From Hysterium pulicare CBS 123377 (taxonomy: Eukaryota; Ascomycota; Dothideomycetes; Hysteriales; Hysteriaceae): 31,164 nt of DNA. Under the pieces are notes generated by a model, which saw only the letters and a list, made by a program, of their open reading frames with translations, did no database searches and had not been told where the DNA came from. Position 1 is the stretch's first letter. Each line of letters starts with the position of its first letter. Position numbers and translations under genes: made by a program. Shown piece by piece: positions 11,817 through 23,073 of this stretch. The stretch covers positions 1 to 31,164 of the forward strand of contig AJFK01000153.1 of assembly GCA_000467715.1 (NCBI GenBank), read 5' to 3'.

Positions 11817-12508
11817 CAAATGACTTGAGAATGAAGAAGGGTGATGGTGGGACCCAAGTGGCATGGTACAAACTTACTGCATCTCAATTCGTGTATATGT
11901 GGAGAATATACTCCTCTAGGACTAATGAAAGAATTCTCACTGAATGCAACAAATGAAGAGAGTAGGCGTGGTCGATGACCCATGATCCTCCAAAACCCTT
12001 TGCAATGATACCACAACCCCACGGCAGGTGCATTTATGGGGTGCACGACGAACTCCTTTGGATGTACAGGCCTGGAAGGAACTCATACCTAAGGGTTTTT
12101 CTAAAATCGCCCCAAGGATAGCAACTGGATTTCAAGCCTTATACAGAGCCCAAATCGGCTTTGTTGGCTAGCGGTAAAGCAGTTAGTCGCCGCAGACCCA
12201 GTCTTGAAGTTCTGACACCCCATATGCCCTAATGCGCGAACCCTCCGCATACCTTCTACTCTACTTTTATCAAACCCTTCTTCGGAAAATTGAATGTGCT
12301 GGATTGTAGGTTGAATTGAGAAACTTGCTGGGCCTAGACAGCGAGAGGGATCAATTGGCGATAAGGCTGGGGAACCATAAAGACTGAATAGACACCCATA
12401 TTCCCCAATCACTTCTCCTTCATCTCACAGTCAAATTTGACCATAGTCTCAAGGCGCTGCAAATATTCAAATGTAGGATGGTCTCTTTGACAACATCTAT
12501 GCCACCTA
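11817..12508. other. No supportable gene
   Basis: This is the 3' flank of the metalloprotease followed by about 600 bp with only short, featureless frames. A 103-codon minus-strand frame at 12101-12412 has no recognisable motif. Confidence 0.5.
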
Positions 12509-13272
12509 TCAAGAACCCAACCCATCATCTAGACCCACGCCGAGCCTGTCCAACTCGGCAGACATATCCACCACTCTTTCTCGCGCTTTGGTCTCGGGGC
12601 AATATGCAAATATGCACCAACGGTAGAAACTCGATCGTAGATACGTCGTGAAGAGGTTTGCTATTGAAAATTTCTCTAGATTAGGAGATCTCCGGTGAAA
12701 AGTTTCACCCAAAGTAAGAGTGCTTCTTATATTGTGTTTAGAAATGGAGCCTCCAAGAGCTAACTCATGCAAAAGCAAACTCGTCCTTCTTGCTTCTTCG
12801 TATCATTAAATTCCAACTCGAAAGTCCCGCTCCCGAGACAATACAGAAAGCTTCTGGGAGGCAATATTTCTCTCGCCACTTTCCTGGAAGTAAGATAACA
12901 GTGGACGAAGGAGGTGCGGGCTAGTTCAACGTTTCATTGAAAGGCTAGAAATCGTTTGGAAAGGAACCCTTTCTCAAAGCAACGCTCCATAGCTTGGGGC
13001 GTGGAATCATTTCTCAACTCGGAAAAGATTTTCTTTCCATATTCTCTGCTTTCCTGACGGGCTTCATGAAGGTCGGACAACGTGGAAGGATTAAAATGTT
13101 TTAGAAGCAACGCTTTGTATAGGCCGCGGAATTGCAAGATAATATCATCTCCTCCGAGAGTGTTCTCAGCCAGCTAGATAACAGTATACTAACTCTTCAG
13201 CGTGCATTTTCAGAAAGTTAAACATGTTGGAACACTCTTATGTTTCGAGTAACGCCAACTGACAACCGCCAT
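12509..13272 (-). pseudogene. Decayed gene of unknown function
   Basis: Three consecutive minus-strand segments read like one protein. An open stretch from about 13160 down to 12935 (core LYKALLLKHFNPSTLSDLHE) continues in the same frame past one TGA into NVELARTSFVHCYLTSRK and GTFELEFNDTKK. Then, after a frame change near 12780, LLHELALGGSISKHN runs to a stop at 12509. A possible first exon MAVVSWRYSK starts at 13272. With one in-frame stop and one frameshift it looks broken, though a missed intron could explain the TGA. I do not recognise the family. The composition (charged helices, few Cys) suggests a soluble protein. One of the palindromes (12957-12974) lies inside it. Confidence 0.35.
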
Positions 13273-13944
13273 TGAGAAACCGCCCGTTCTGGTGGTTCAA
13301 TGATCGCTCTTAGGGACTGCTCGGTCGTTCACACTACTCGAATAATCTTCATAGTTCTATGTTTCTGCTCAAACATGTATGCTCTGGCTTATTTCCGGCT
13401 CACTTTCCCACACGATCAATGTGTCGTCCCGGATGCTTCACATGCTCAGCGCCTAAGCAGCATGCCTCGAATGTACCAGAGCAGGAAGGACTAAGTTGCT
13501 GCGACAAAGGGAGTAACACTCATACTTAATGAGACTTACAGCTAGACCTTTTTGAATGAGCATTTCAAGTTTTCTAGATAGCGGGATAGCGTCGTCTGCA
13601 CTTTAAACATTCGTTGAGAGAGATGGCAACCATTTTCAACACCATTTTCGTAACCTTTCGCTCATTTGAACGACTCTCAACCCATGCATCTCCAACAATG
13701 CACCCAGAAGATGCCAGATGTTCAGTTGGCTTTTCTTCCTCCACTCCAACTCGGGCCAAAGCGGCTGTCTCGGTGGTGACAGAGATCTTCTACGGAGGAA
13801 AGCACATACGGGACCTGGAGACGGTTGATATACTTCAAGCATTGGTAAAAAAGGACCTAATAATGACAAGACGTATGGAATGGAAGAGAACCCGATTGTT
13901 AACATTACCTTCCAAAATCACACCAGCCTTTGAATGTCGTTGTC

Positions 13945-14740
13945 TTAATCTGCGGCTCCGACTTCAGCGATAGAAAACAGCCTTACACCATTCCGCTGGA
14001 GAAGACTATAACCACTATTTTGGGTTCCAAGTGCATTCCAAAGTCCGCTTGGCTGCGAAACACGTTGGCTAAGATATTGTAGGTGGATGGAGAGAACACA
14101 GTCATGCCGCGTAAGCGAAATCATATTGCCCCAAAGTTTGGAGGATCCCTTGATTGAGCTCAGGACAAGGAGGCGAGGTGTTGGCATCACAGCTCGACGG
14201 ACAAGCATCTCTGAGCCAAACTCACCTCGTGAACTTAATACAGTAGCTATTTTCCGTCCAGATATAAGCCCCCATAGTGCCCATGCCAGCCATTAGAGTC
14301 AAGCGACCGGGAGACGTCAACATAACATCGTCCTCGTCCTTCGCGGTCCGGAACCTCAGACCAACTTCTACTAATTGCCGTGCCGCACATACGCTTCGTG
14401 AGCGTAGAGAAGAACGAGATCAAAATCTTGCGGCAGACCATGGCAAATGCGTACTCTCTTGAGGGGGTATACCCAACTGTGCCTTTGGAACTGTCCGCCT
14501 CCGACATATCGGCCGAAGTAACATCAAATCAGGCCTAGCGATAGGTATGCGAGCCGCAGCGGCCAGAAGACACGCGGAAGCTGTCGCGGAGAGGTTTATC
14601 TCAAAATTATTATTCCTTTTGCTCTGAATGACCAGCTCGGTTGTAACCCGTAGCCCGCTAATGATGTAAAGACTTTGAGATAGTCGACGGAGGCTCTTCA
14701 CCAGCCTTTCGTGCTCATGCGCTCCGTGGCATACCAAAGT
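13945..14740 (-). pseudogene. Probable remnants of a multi-exon gene, unidentified
   Basis: One minus-strand frame runs from 14737 to 14222 (172 codons) with a single internal TGA at 14420-14422. Segments include LVEVGLRFRTAKDEDDVML and MGTMGAYIWTENSYCIKF, and it ends right at a GTGAGT that would make a good splice donor. Further left on the same strand, a second protein-like stretch (YNILANVFRSQADFGM, LEPKIVVIVFSSG) ends at a GTAAGG. This pattern of exon-like pieces with donor sites suggests an old gene that has decayed. I cannot assign a family, and other frames over the same DNA are also partly open, so the reading is tentative. Confidence 0.22.
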
Positions 14741-14969
14741 GAAATAACTCTTTGTGTCGACCGACTCCTACGGGGCGAGTTGAGGAGGGGCCATATCCAT
14801 ATCTTGGTTTTAGAATAGAAAGAATCAAAAGGGTATAGAGCCAGAACGGGTACACCGGGAAGACTTGATTTGGAGCCAGGTGCCGCGCGTTCCCTCTATA
14901 ATTTCGGTGAAATTCCCGAAAGTGCTGGTGGCTGCCATAAAGGTTGAGGCTGTGCTGGAGCATGACCAC

Positions 14970-17900
14970 TTAGCTATCGCAACCTTTTTCACAAACCTGT
15001 TGATCTCACAGTAATCTCGACGATACGATGTGCATTCGGATTGGCCCCTCGATTGAGAAACCCCATTGAGAAGAGGAGTTCCGCCGTGAAAGAGACCATG
15101 TTATAGGACGCCGGCCCATTATTCGGCAGAATTATCATTCAGCCAATCCATCTTGGTCTTACTCCTTTCATTTCAACCATCGCTTGTCAGTGACAGATGC
15201 AGGCTCTGGAGCTTTTGGTAGCATGTCAAGAACCGTAACAAGAGCGGTATCTGGACGACCAGCTAGTTCAAGAATTGTTGAGATTCTCGCTTTCGCGAAC
15301 AAAAGTGTACACCACGCGTGAGGTTGTGAAGCGACTTAGTCGACCCATCTAACGTTCGACCGAAGATTTTTCGAGTTTCGGAGTTGAACCGAAGTGATCT
15401 TCATAACGGAATAGAGTTGGTGATGATTCGAAAGAGGAAGGCGAAGAGCTAATGTTTTTCTCCGTACTTCACCTAAGTATTTATTAATGAAAAAGCGTAA
15501 GACTGTATTGGACAGTAGTTGAAAAGATTGGTGGCCGCGGATTGATATAAGGAGTTGAATTAATACAAAGCACATAGCAAGACCTTTCCAACTCATATTG
15601 AGGCTAATCAGCACATTCATCAGTGTGAGATTGGCATTTGAGATGTTCGGGACGGTGGAGGGGATGCCGAAGCCGAGATGCCGAAGCTTTTACGGCAAAT
15701 CCGCGTATTAAGTTCTCTGTACCATATCGCATTGACCTCTTAATAGACTCTATCGGCGGGCATCAATGTATTCGCGGTGTTTCTTTTTAGGCAAGACCCG
15801 GACGAGAAGCATTTACCCTCCACAAAATGGTGCCCATTTCTATTAGGTACATGTCTCGCCCCCCAATAGAGCATGTCCGTTGGCTTATCAGCTACTGTCA
15901 GGTCCGCTGAGTACTGTCTTCATGTTTGTGAGAACGGGCTCTCCAGAAATACCACAGGCACTATGTCAACTCCAACCCTGGTCTACGAATTCCGCGATCA
16001 AAATAGCGAATCTTAGGCGTAATTTTTCATTTGATCTCCCATGTACGGAGTACATTTGGTCGAATGTAGCCATTATAAGATTTCTCGCATCTTCTAAAGG
16101 GGAAAGCATACTCGAACAAATCTATTATCTTTCGTCTTTCCCCAATTTCTTTCCACTTCGAACCCCACATGGACTTGGCTCTTACCCGCCTCCTCGTACT
16201 CCCTTTCCTATTCCTAGGCGGCAACGTTGTTGGTTTGCAAAAGATACACGAATTTGGGGGAAAGAAGTAGAAGATAGTTTTCATTGAGGCTTCTGGCTTC
16301 GGGTGAGGGCGCAACACCTCGGTTTCCAGGATTTCTAGCTCCCGACAAGGATGCAAAACGCGATTGAGCAACAGCGTCTTCTTCGGAGGATTATGAAGGT
16401 ATAAGCCCTTGAATGGATTTGCCATCTAATCTAAATCCTTCCCCGCCAGTCCGCCTTTCAAACCTTGGCGGTTTTGAGAAAAAATGCCGCATTTGAAAAG
16501 TCTAGAAGGAGATAGTTGTTCTAGGAACAGTTTCTGGCACACTTTTGGTTAGTTTTGGAAAACGTTCGTGAAGAATCTCGTCCTAGGGGCTGAGCCTCTA
16601 GCAAGGTATTTGTTTAGTCTGGAAGCAGGGTGGGAGAATAATAGTCTCAGAAGCGTCGCCTCCGACTCAACGTTCATGATCACTGAAAATTCTCAGTGAA
16701 GGATCTCCTCTTAGCCACCTTCTGATTATGACGCTTTCCCTAAAGTCCGATTCTTGCTTAAGACGATTTGATCCTAGAGGCTTTACTTTTCTAACGATTA
16801 TCGAAAAGGTTGATTTTCGCCTACAGGGATTATTTTTCGAGAGGCAGAGCTTCTCTGACAGTTTCTATTTAGATCGAAACCCCATCTAGAAGCAACGAAA
16901 ACAAACGTCCCGGGACTCCCTAGAGTACAATAACGATCAACGATGTCCTTCTTCCATTATGCGCACACCAAAATCTCTCATCCGAAACCTATTCGAACAC
17001 CATGTGCTTTGCTTAGCTAAATTTTACATCGCGAATTTGGTCACTTTGGGTATGACTAGGTACGACTTTGGTACGTTCCTATGGTACTACTAGCATGCTA
17101 ACACACTCAGACTTTTGGACTGCCTTCTAGCGTTGGCGGGGTCTCTACGGTGGGAACGGGGAACTCAGCTTCGTGGCAGTATCTTGTCAGCTTACTTGGG
17201 TTGTGGCCTCCCGGCGGAGACAGGAATTGAAGGCATTACTCACATAAATATCCAGTAAACTCCGCTTAGAACAGAGGATAAAATATATGATAAGCTTGGC
17301 ACTAAGAACTCAGAAAAGTTGAGGAATTTCGACTTGAAGGCTGAAGATAGAGGGTGCTAGGAAGCCGCCATGCGAACTTTCTGAACCCGCTCGACCACAT
17401 GAAGACAAGTCCTTTCAATCGCACGGAATGTTGAAGCAACGATGTGACCGCCACCTTGATTCTGACCACTCACAACGGATCCCGAAGGATCCGTGAGCGA
17501 AGAAGCCTGAACAGTTCTAAGTTGCGCCCCAAGGACTGATATCAAAACTTTCGGCATAGAGTATGGTAAGATCTTTCAGGCTAGGTATGTCCCAGTAGGG
17601 TGCTGAGGGTGATAACGTGGGCATCTGTGAAATGCGACTTCCGGCGCTGGAGAGTAGGACGGTCTTATCGCAGCGCAGCGCCCTTCGATTGGCACAAGGA
17701 TGCATCGAGGTCTCTATCCGAACGTCTGAGGTAGTTGGCGGTGTGATTTTGCCACTCCGTTCGCTCGAGGTAGTGCTACATTCGAGTAACAGCTAGAAGA
17801 GAAGTATCAAAGGCTAGGAGAATGAATGGTCCTCCGCATATCAGGTGGTCGCATTGGATGGGAAATTTCTCTCCCCATATTAGAAGGAAGTACCAGTTCC

Positions 17901-20139
17901 TCTACCACTTTTTTTCGTACCACTATCTCCCTGATGCTGAAGAAGCAAAGTCCAGCAAAGTTGTTGGTTCTGGTGACGGTGATTTCGATGAGTGTGATAC
18001 TGAGCTTTCCCCCAAAGTCGAAATCCTGTCTCGGCCGGGAGGTATCTTCGTGCTCATGTCAAATTTGTAGAGTCAAGTCGGTAGGAGCGGCATAATCCGC
18101 TCTGATGTAGATACATGCGACTTCAAAAAGCCTCGAGGCGAAGCGGCCCCGCTAACGAATAAGCTTGGGTCTCGCTTGGTTTTGTCCTGAGTTGGCTGGT
18201 TTACTGTGCGTCGCATCGACTGATAGGGGGTTGTAAGCTTATGTTTCTGGACATCAGCGGGTAAACTTGAACTTCTACTCCCTCTTTGCGGATATATTCT
18301 TTTCAGTTCCTGTTCGATCCAGCTTTGATCTTGGAATCGCCGTCTAAACTTCAGATCCCCAGCCATCACATATCCTCAAAGTCGTAGTCCCTAGAAATCA
18401 CAAACAATGTAAGTTAGATGTATCCATTATCTTTAACTATATGAGACAGGGAAAACTCATCCTTCATATCCCTATTAGAGCTGAGTAAACTGTAAGGTCA
18501 TTAAATTGTGCAGCCCAAAACATACAAGCTCCCGCGAGACACATTTATAAGATAAGCCCACAACTCTCTTCAAAACATCGCACCTTCGAACCGTTTCTCG
18601 GGCCAATTTGCCGTCCGTTTGAAACCTAACTCGTTTTATAACCTCACTGCGCAGGAGGAAGAAAGAAAGGCAGCTAGCATCAGCAACTGTACATGGTAAC
18701 CGCAGAAAGCGGAGAGGAGGAGATACAATAGTACTGATTACCGAATTCGAGGAATAGCGGCAATGCGATGCCCAGGACATAGCGTAGGCGATGAGGCTCG
18801 TGACGCGCATGGTGGCCTGCGTCCGACCATATGCGCAAATCTTATCCAAACCTTCGAGCGTTCCCAGTTTCGCATAATTTGAAAACTTTCATCTATCCCC
18901 AAAACGCTTTCCCATCGGGCTATACAGGTGGCTGACGTTGACAAGATGGCGCATTCCCGGGGACGACGGCCGGCACAGATCTCTTGAAGTAAGCGAGTCT
19001 GCGACGGCTCGGCTCGGACCGTTCCATCATGCGACCCACACCACCCAATCCTGGCTGACGATCATCAGCCTTGCACTCACGACCTCATGCTCAGTTGGGA
19101 TCAAAGAATAACATTAGCGCCTGCAAGATGGACATGGTACTTGTGGCGAACTTCCACGCTCTATCTCACTTCTCCAATCATCCATCGCTGGGTTGACAGT
19201 TCTGAATAATTCTATATTCTATAGGTTGTTCTCCGCATCAGCGAAGTTCTTTCGTACAGTATATCGCATTTGAGAACTGCAATATCATACACACCAATTT
19301 CGATTCGCAACTCAGATCGCTAGTAACGTGTCTGTTCGATATTGATTAGATCCCTCCATCTCGCATATACCCTCCTCCATGGAAGATATCTCCAACTATG
19401 CCTCGCTACCCCATCCTTCCGTCGCCACCCTTCTATTCCCTAGCCTCCTAACCTTTATATCATCACCCCTTCTCTTCTATTCCTCTATGTTCACATCCTA
19501 TTTCATTTCCTCTCGTGCGGTACAAGATATTCCCAATAAGCAAGCTGCAACAGCATGGATCTATTTCAGTAGAACGAATGCCATATCTGGTGACATGGAA
19601 TCGGCCGGGATTGATGAAGGTTTGATTGATCATTTGAGCTCCGGGCGCGCTTTAGAACTGTGGTGTTTGGTGTTTGTCGGTTGGGTCGGCGTTGGGATAG
19701 TTTGAAAAGAACATCGCTTCGGGGGTTGAAATATTGAGGACCTTTGGTGTGCTTGTGTGCGGATGTTGTGGGAGATTGTTGTTTACGGGGCGAGGCACGT
19801 TTGCCTGGTTGATGACGGCTGTTGCAAGGAAGGTTTGTTCCAAGGGTGGGAGTTTGCGCCGATCGTCCAGTTTATCTGGGTACGGGATACTAGGTTGCTG
19901 CCGAAGAGGCAAGCTAGGGTAATTTCATACTCGGGTCTAGCCTTGAAACATCCTTGCGGGTGCAACTACTCTGGACTTTCTACAATCATTGCTCCGAACA
20001 GGCCTGAAGACAATTTTACAAGGTAAATATCACTTTCGCTTAAATGCCTTGTTATCAGACTTAGGGGGATCTATACCCATCACGAATTTGAGAAAGGGAG
20101 ACAGTAGACTCTATGAGCAGCTCAGATCCTTCTTGATTT
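14970..20139. other. Gene-poor region, no supportable gene
   Basis: About 5 kb with many short frames but no domain I recognise. Points noted: a tandem GATGCCGAAG doublet near 15665-15690; a GATCC hairpin at 17475-17494; overlapping minus-strand frames at 17357-17705; a minus-strand frame at 18475-18849 with a hydrophobic run in a neighbouring frame; and a plus-strand frame at 19379-19705 (108 codons) starting MEDISNYASL with a hydrophobic N-terminal half, which could be a small membrane protein but has no recognisable signature. None is strong enough to call as a gene. Confidence 0.4.
17475..17494. repeat. 8-bp inverted repeat with CGAA loop
   Basis: ACGGATCC-CGAA-GGATCCGT forms a perfect stem with a four-base loop and contains two BamHI-type GGATCC sites. 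It is in non-coding sequence and its role is unknown. Confidence 0.5.
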
Positions 20140-21388
20140 CTAGCCCAGATCAACAGTCTTGGTAGACAGCAATGGTGGTGGTTGGTTCTCCTTATCACAC
20201 GCAGCTTCCTCCTGACCTTCATACACGCCATCACCCATTTTCTGTTTCTTCCGAGCCTGGCCGTGCTCGCTTTCGCCTTCTTTGCCGCCCTCCGTGCTTT
20301 CTGCCTCATCAAGTGGACGCTTTGGGTGAGCATCATTGTCTGTTTGAGGAAATATCTTCTCTTGTAGATACTCTCGCTCCAAATGTAGCTCCTCCAGCCA
20401 TTCTTTGTTGTCGGGGTCGGAGGCGAATGTGTCCGTAGTGGATAGGCAGCCGTCTACAATGGCCAGTGCATCGCTAAGCCTATTCCTATGGTCGTAGTAT
20501 TCGGCCATCTTGAGGGCGAGCATAGGTGAGGGATGTTGAATGGATGGTAGAGCGCGCTCGACTTGGGAGCAGACACGGGTGCGGATGTATCCCAAGAGTC
20601 GGGCCAATGTGTTGTGCTGACGAGGGTCGTTTACGGTTATGAGGTTAAGAGCTTCGCGTTCAGCCTATCAAATGTTAATTTATGTGCACATTGCTTGGGA
20701 ATAGGGCGATGCATACAGCCTCCACACGTGCCTGACAAAAGGTTTCTCGTGTGAAATCATCGTCCCGCTCCTTCCCGCGCTCCCACCGCAACGCGCGCAC
20801 CTCCTTCTGAAGGACGCAGTGGCTGAAATCGATGATGACGAAGTCTTTGACAACGTCCATGCTACCACCACGTTGCATCCGAATCATGATATTGTTCTCA
20901 TGTATATCGGAGTGAGCGACTCCCCCGGCGTGCATAGCCTGCAACACTCGTAGAATACTATCCTGTAATATGCCCAACTCGTCGAAGGACAGAGTATTGA
21001 TGACTTTGGCCAGAGGTTTTCCCCGTATGCGCTCAAGCTGAGCGACCCGTTTGAATGTGTGGAGTTGTGGAGGGGTGGTAGGTAGAGGGTGGAAGAAGGC
21101 GGGGATGTGGCCGGCGATGGCGGGGATTCTTGCGCAATACCGATAGGCATGCTTTTCCGCCCGGTACATGGAATAGCTGTTGTACTAGAGATAACATGAG
21201 CTTTGGGTGCTGCTTGGATGGGGACAGCAGGGCTTGGTATGAGGTCTCACCGCTTTCAGAGCGCACTTGTTGCCGTCGACAAGCCCATAGAAGATTTCGC
21301 CGGCTTTTCCGCGCCCAAGAAGCTTGCCAACTTGAACGTCGCATGTTGGCGGTTCTGGGGGAGGATTTGAGTTCGGATGTGCGGGCAT
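20140..21388 (-). CDS. Atypical protein kinase-like protein (three exons)
   Basis: Model: complement(join(20140..20664, 20717..21184, 21251..21388)), 376 aa. Both introns (52 and 66 nt) are phase 0 with GTATGC and GTGAGA donors. The N-lobe shows a glycine-rich loop LGRGKAGEIFYG (res. 24-35), the ATP-binding Lys45 in CALKA and a likely alpha-C Glu56. The catalytic loop is HSDIHENN (137-144, Asp139 and Asn144) and the metal-binding motif is IIDFS (Asp165), with Ser replacing the Gly of DFG. No APE motif or usual C-lobe follows. Instead there is a helical, TPR-like stretch (MLALKMAEYYDHRNRLSDAL) and an acidic/basic tail with ARKKQK near residue 340, a possible nuclear localisation signal. A small fungal kinase-like or phosphotransferase fold fits; the substrate is unknown. 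It diverges from the PD-(D/E)XK-like gene across 362 bp. Confidence 0.82.
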
Positions 21389-21750
21389 TGCGCAAAAGAA
21401 TGGTAGAGTTGCGCTCGAATTGCGCGGATGTGCAGGGCGTGAAGATGTTGATGTTGCTGTTGGTGTTGGTGTTTACCGCGAGCTGGGCGTTGTTTGCATC
21501 CGGGAAAAGTGCGGGCCGACGGAACACCGCCACACCGCCACACCACCACAGGGCCACTTGGCGGGCTCGCTTAGTAACAATGCTTCCCTATTTAGTAACG
21601 AGTCTGCCTGCACAAGCACCTCACCAACTCACGTACCTACTGCTACCCCGGCTTCAAAATCAAGACTACCATACCAGAGTTTGCAACTAAGACCACGCCC
21701 GGCAGCAAAACAAGTGAGTTACTAATCATTCTCGTTATACATAAGTTTCA
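21389..21750. promoter_or_regulatory. Divergent intergenic region between kinase-like and nuclease-like genes
   Basis: The 362 bp between two divergently transcribed genes include short-period repeats (GTTGATGTTGCTGTTGGTGTTGGTG near 21447 in plain terms a GTTG/GCT-rich run, and a CACACCGCCACACC run near 21527). A GTGAGT donor at 21714 and a CACAG acceptor at 21776-21780 suggest that the plus-strand gene may have a 5' exon in this interval. Confidence 0.4.
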
Positions 21751-23073
21751 ATGAATAAGCTGATAACCCGAGTTCCACAGTTGAAAGCACTACCAAACCT
21801 GCCATCGAAGCTGAGAAACACTCCGCCCCAGTCAACAGTCGAATCTCCTAGAATGAAGATAGGGGAATTCCTAGGGGTTAGGAATCCTAGCCTGGTGGTC
21901 TTAGACGGAGCAGCCCAATCTCACAGAACACCATCGGAACTGTGGGCTGTCATAGCGGCTGAAGCGCGATGGAACAGCTTTCGAGATTCCGAGCGCTTGT
22001 TCCGCAACATCTTGGAGGTAGAGATGCCACCTGATGCTGCATGGCCACCAGCGCTTCCTCCTTGGGAAATGAGGATTCGCACTGAGCGATGCTTCGAGTC
22101 TGTTCTAAACAGTTGGACGAAGCTAATTGTCAACGAAGCCCTGAGAGTGGCATGCGAGCATCTCAAGATTCCGCGGGTCACAATGGTGGTTGGGAGCAAG
22201 CTAAAGTCTGGCAGCAACGATGTGCGCCCAGATTGGATGGCAGTCACAGAAAGAATGCTCGAATCTGGCGTGAGCCCGTGGGAAATGAACCTTGTGCCAG
22301 GGGACTCAAAATTCATTGATCCGACATCCCCATCCAGTGCATCAAGGCGGCATAAAGAGAGAGCAAGTGACGGCACAGAGATTCTCTATTCTCCCGAGGG
22401 TTTTGAGAAAGATAAAGCGGGTTGGAAGCAGCAGATCAATCACTACGCCTATAATCACCGGACGAGGTACTGCTATCTGGTCTCCAATAGAGAGCTAGTA
22501 CTGTTCCGCCGTTCGATCACTAAGCCTCCTCCCGACCCGGCGCTGGCAAACAGGCCTCGCCGAAACACCACCTTCGCAACCCCAACGCCGAGTACGCCCC
22601 AGCGGCGACCGTTACCATCCCCGCCAAGTATTTTAATGGATTCAAGTCCGCCAACCCCTATCTCTCCTTTGGCAGGGAGGTTGAATCCCGTCAACCCGAG
22701 AACGCCACAACTTAATTCGAGCAGCCCCCAGCTACCTACACTCTCATTCCGAAGCACGTCTCGGGCGCAAGTCTCTCCATCCCCGGGCCATTCGGGAAAT
22801 AGCCTTCATGGAAGCTCTGAGCAGTCTTTCCAAGTCCCCTCCGACGATCATAGTTCAGATACCACGTACGCAGAACCTGGTGGGGATCCTGACGTTTTGC
22901 TGGAGAACTTCAGAATTCCTTGGGACAACTACGGACCTTCAACGATCAACGTGAACTTGGGTCTCTTCATTATCCACTTGCTAGCTGCACTCGGAAATGA
23001 CGTGCAAATGTCGTACCCCCCTTTTCTACAGGACGAAGATTACACCCTATTACACTCCCCCAGACCTACTTAG
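21751..23073 (+). CDS. Fungal protein with PD-(D/E)XK nuclease-like motifs
   Basis: An open frame of 440 codons. The core holds VRPDW (Asp161), then VPGDSKF (Asp185-Ser-Lys187), then WKQQINHYAYNHRTRYCYLVSNRELVLF in two blocks. The order PD...DxK...Q, followed by a strand-rich 'RYxYLxSNxELV' segment, is shared by many uncharacterised fungal proteins and matches a PD-(D/E)XK restriction-endonuclease-like fold. Residues 258-380 form a Pro/Ser/Thr-rich, low-complexity linker. A C-terminal block (NFRIPWDNYG, LGLFIIHLLAALG) ends at TAG 23071-23073. The start is uncertain: ATG 21751 lies inside a plausible intron (21714-21780), so translation may begin in an upstream exon or at Met35 (21853). The same frame stays open for about 45 codons after the TAG and looks coding. 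Whether it cuts DNA is not known; it diverges from the kinase-like gene. Confidence 0.72.
   Translation: MNKLITRVPQLKALPNLPSKLRNTPPQSTVESPRMKIGEFLGVRNPSLVVLDGAAQSHRTPSELWAVIAAEARWNSFRDSERLFRNILEVEMPPDAAWPPALPPWEMRIRTERCFESVLNSWTKLIVNEALRVACEHLKIPRVTMVVGSKLKSGSNDVRPDWMAVTERMLESGVSPWEMNLVPGDSKFIDPTSPSSASRRHKERASDGTEILYSPEGFEKDKAGWKQQINHYAYNHRTRYCYLVSNRELVLFRRSITKPPPDPALANRPRRNTTFATPTPSTPQRRPLPSPPSILMDSSPPTPISPLAGRLNPVNPRTPQLNSSSPQLPTLSFRSTSRAQVSPSPGHSGNSLHGSSEQSFQVPSDDHSSDTTYAEPGGDPDVLLENFRIPWDNYGPSTINVNLGLFIIHLLAALGNDVQMSYPPFLQDEDYTLLHSPRPT

Noticed and set aside
14445-14500. P450 K-helix-like reading (VYPTVPLE on the plus strand)
   Set aside because: No ExxR motif, no haem-binding FxxGxRxCxG downstream and no I-helix upstream; the frame closes quickly.
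19379-19705. Possible small membrane protein (DUF1772-like idea)
   Set aside because: Hydrophobic N-terminal half only; no conserved residues of that family and no clear splice to a second exon.
21130-21690. Long plus-strand frame opposite the kinase first exons
   Set aside because: It overlaps the kinase coding exons on the other strand, whose motifs are clear; it has no domain of its own.
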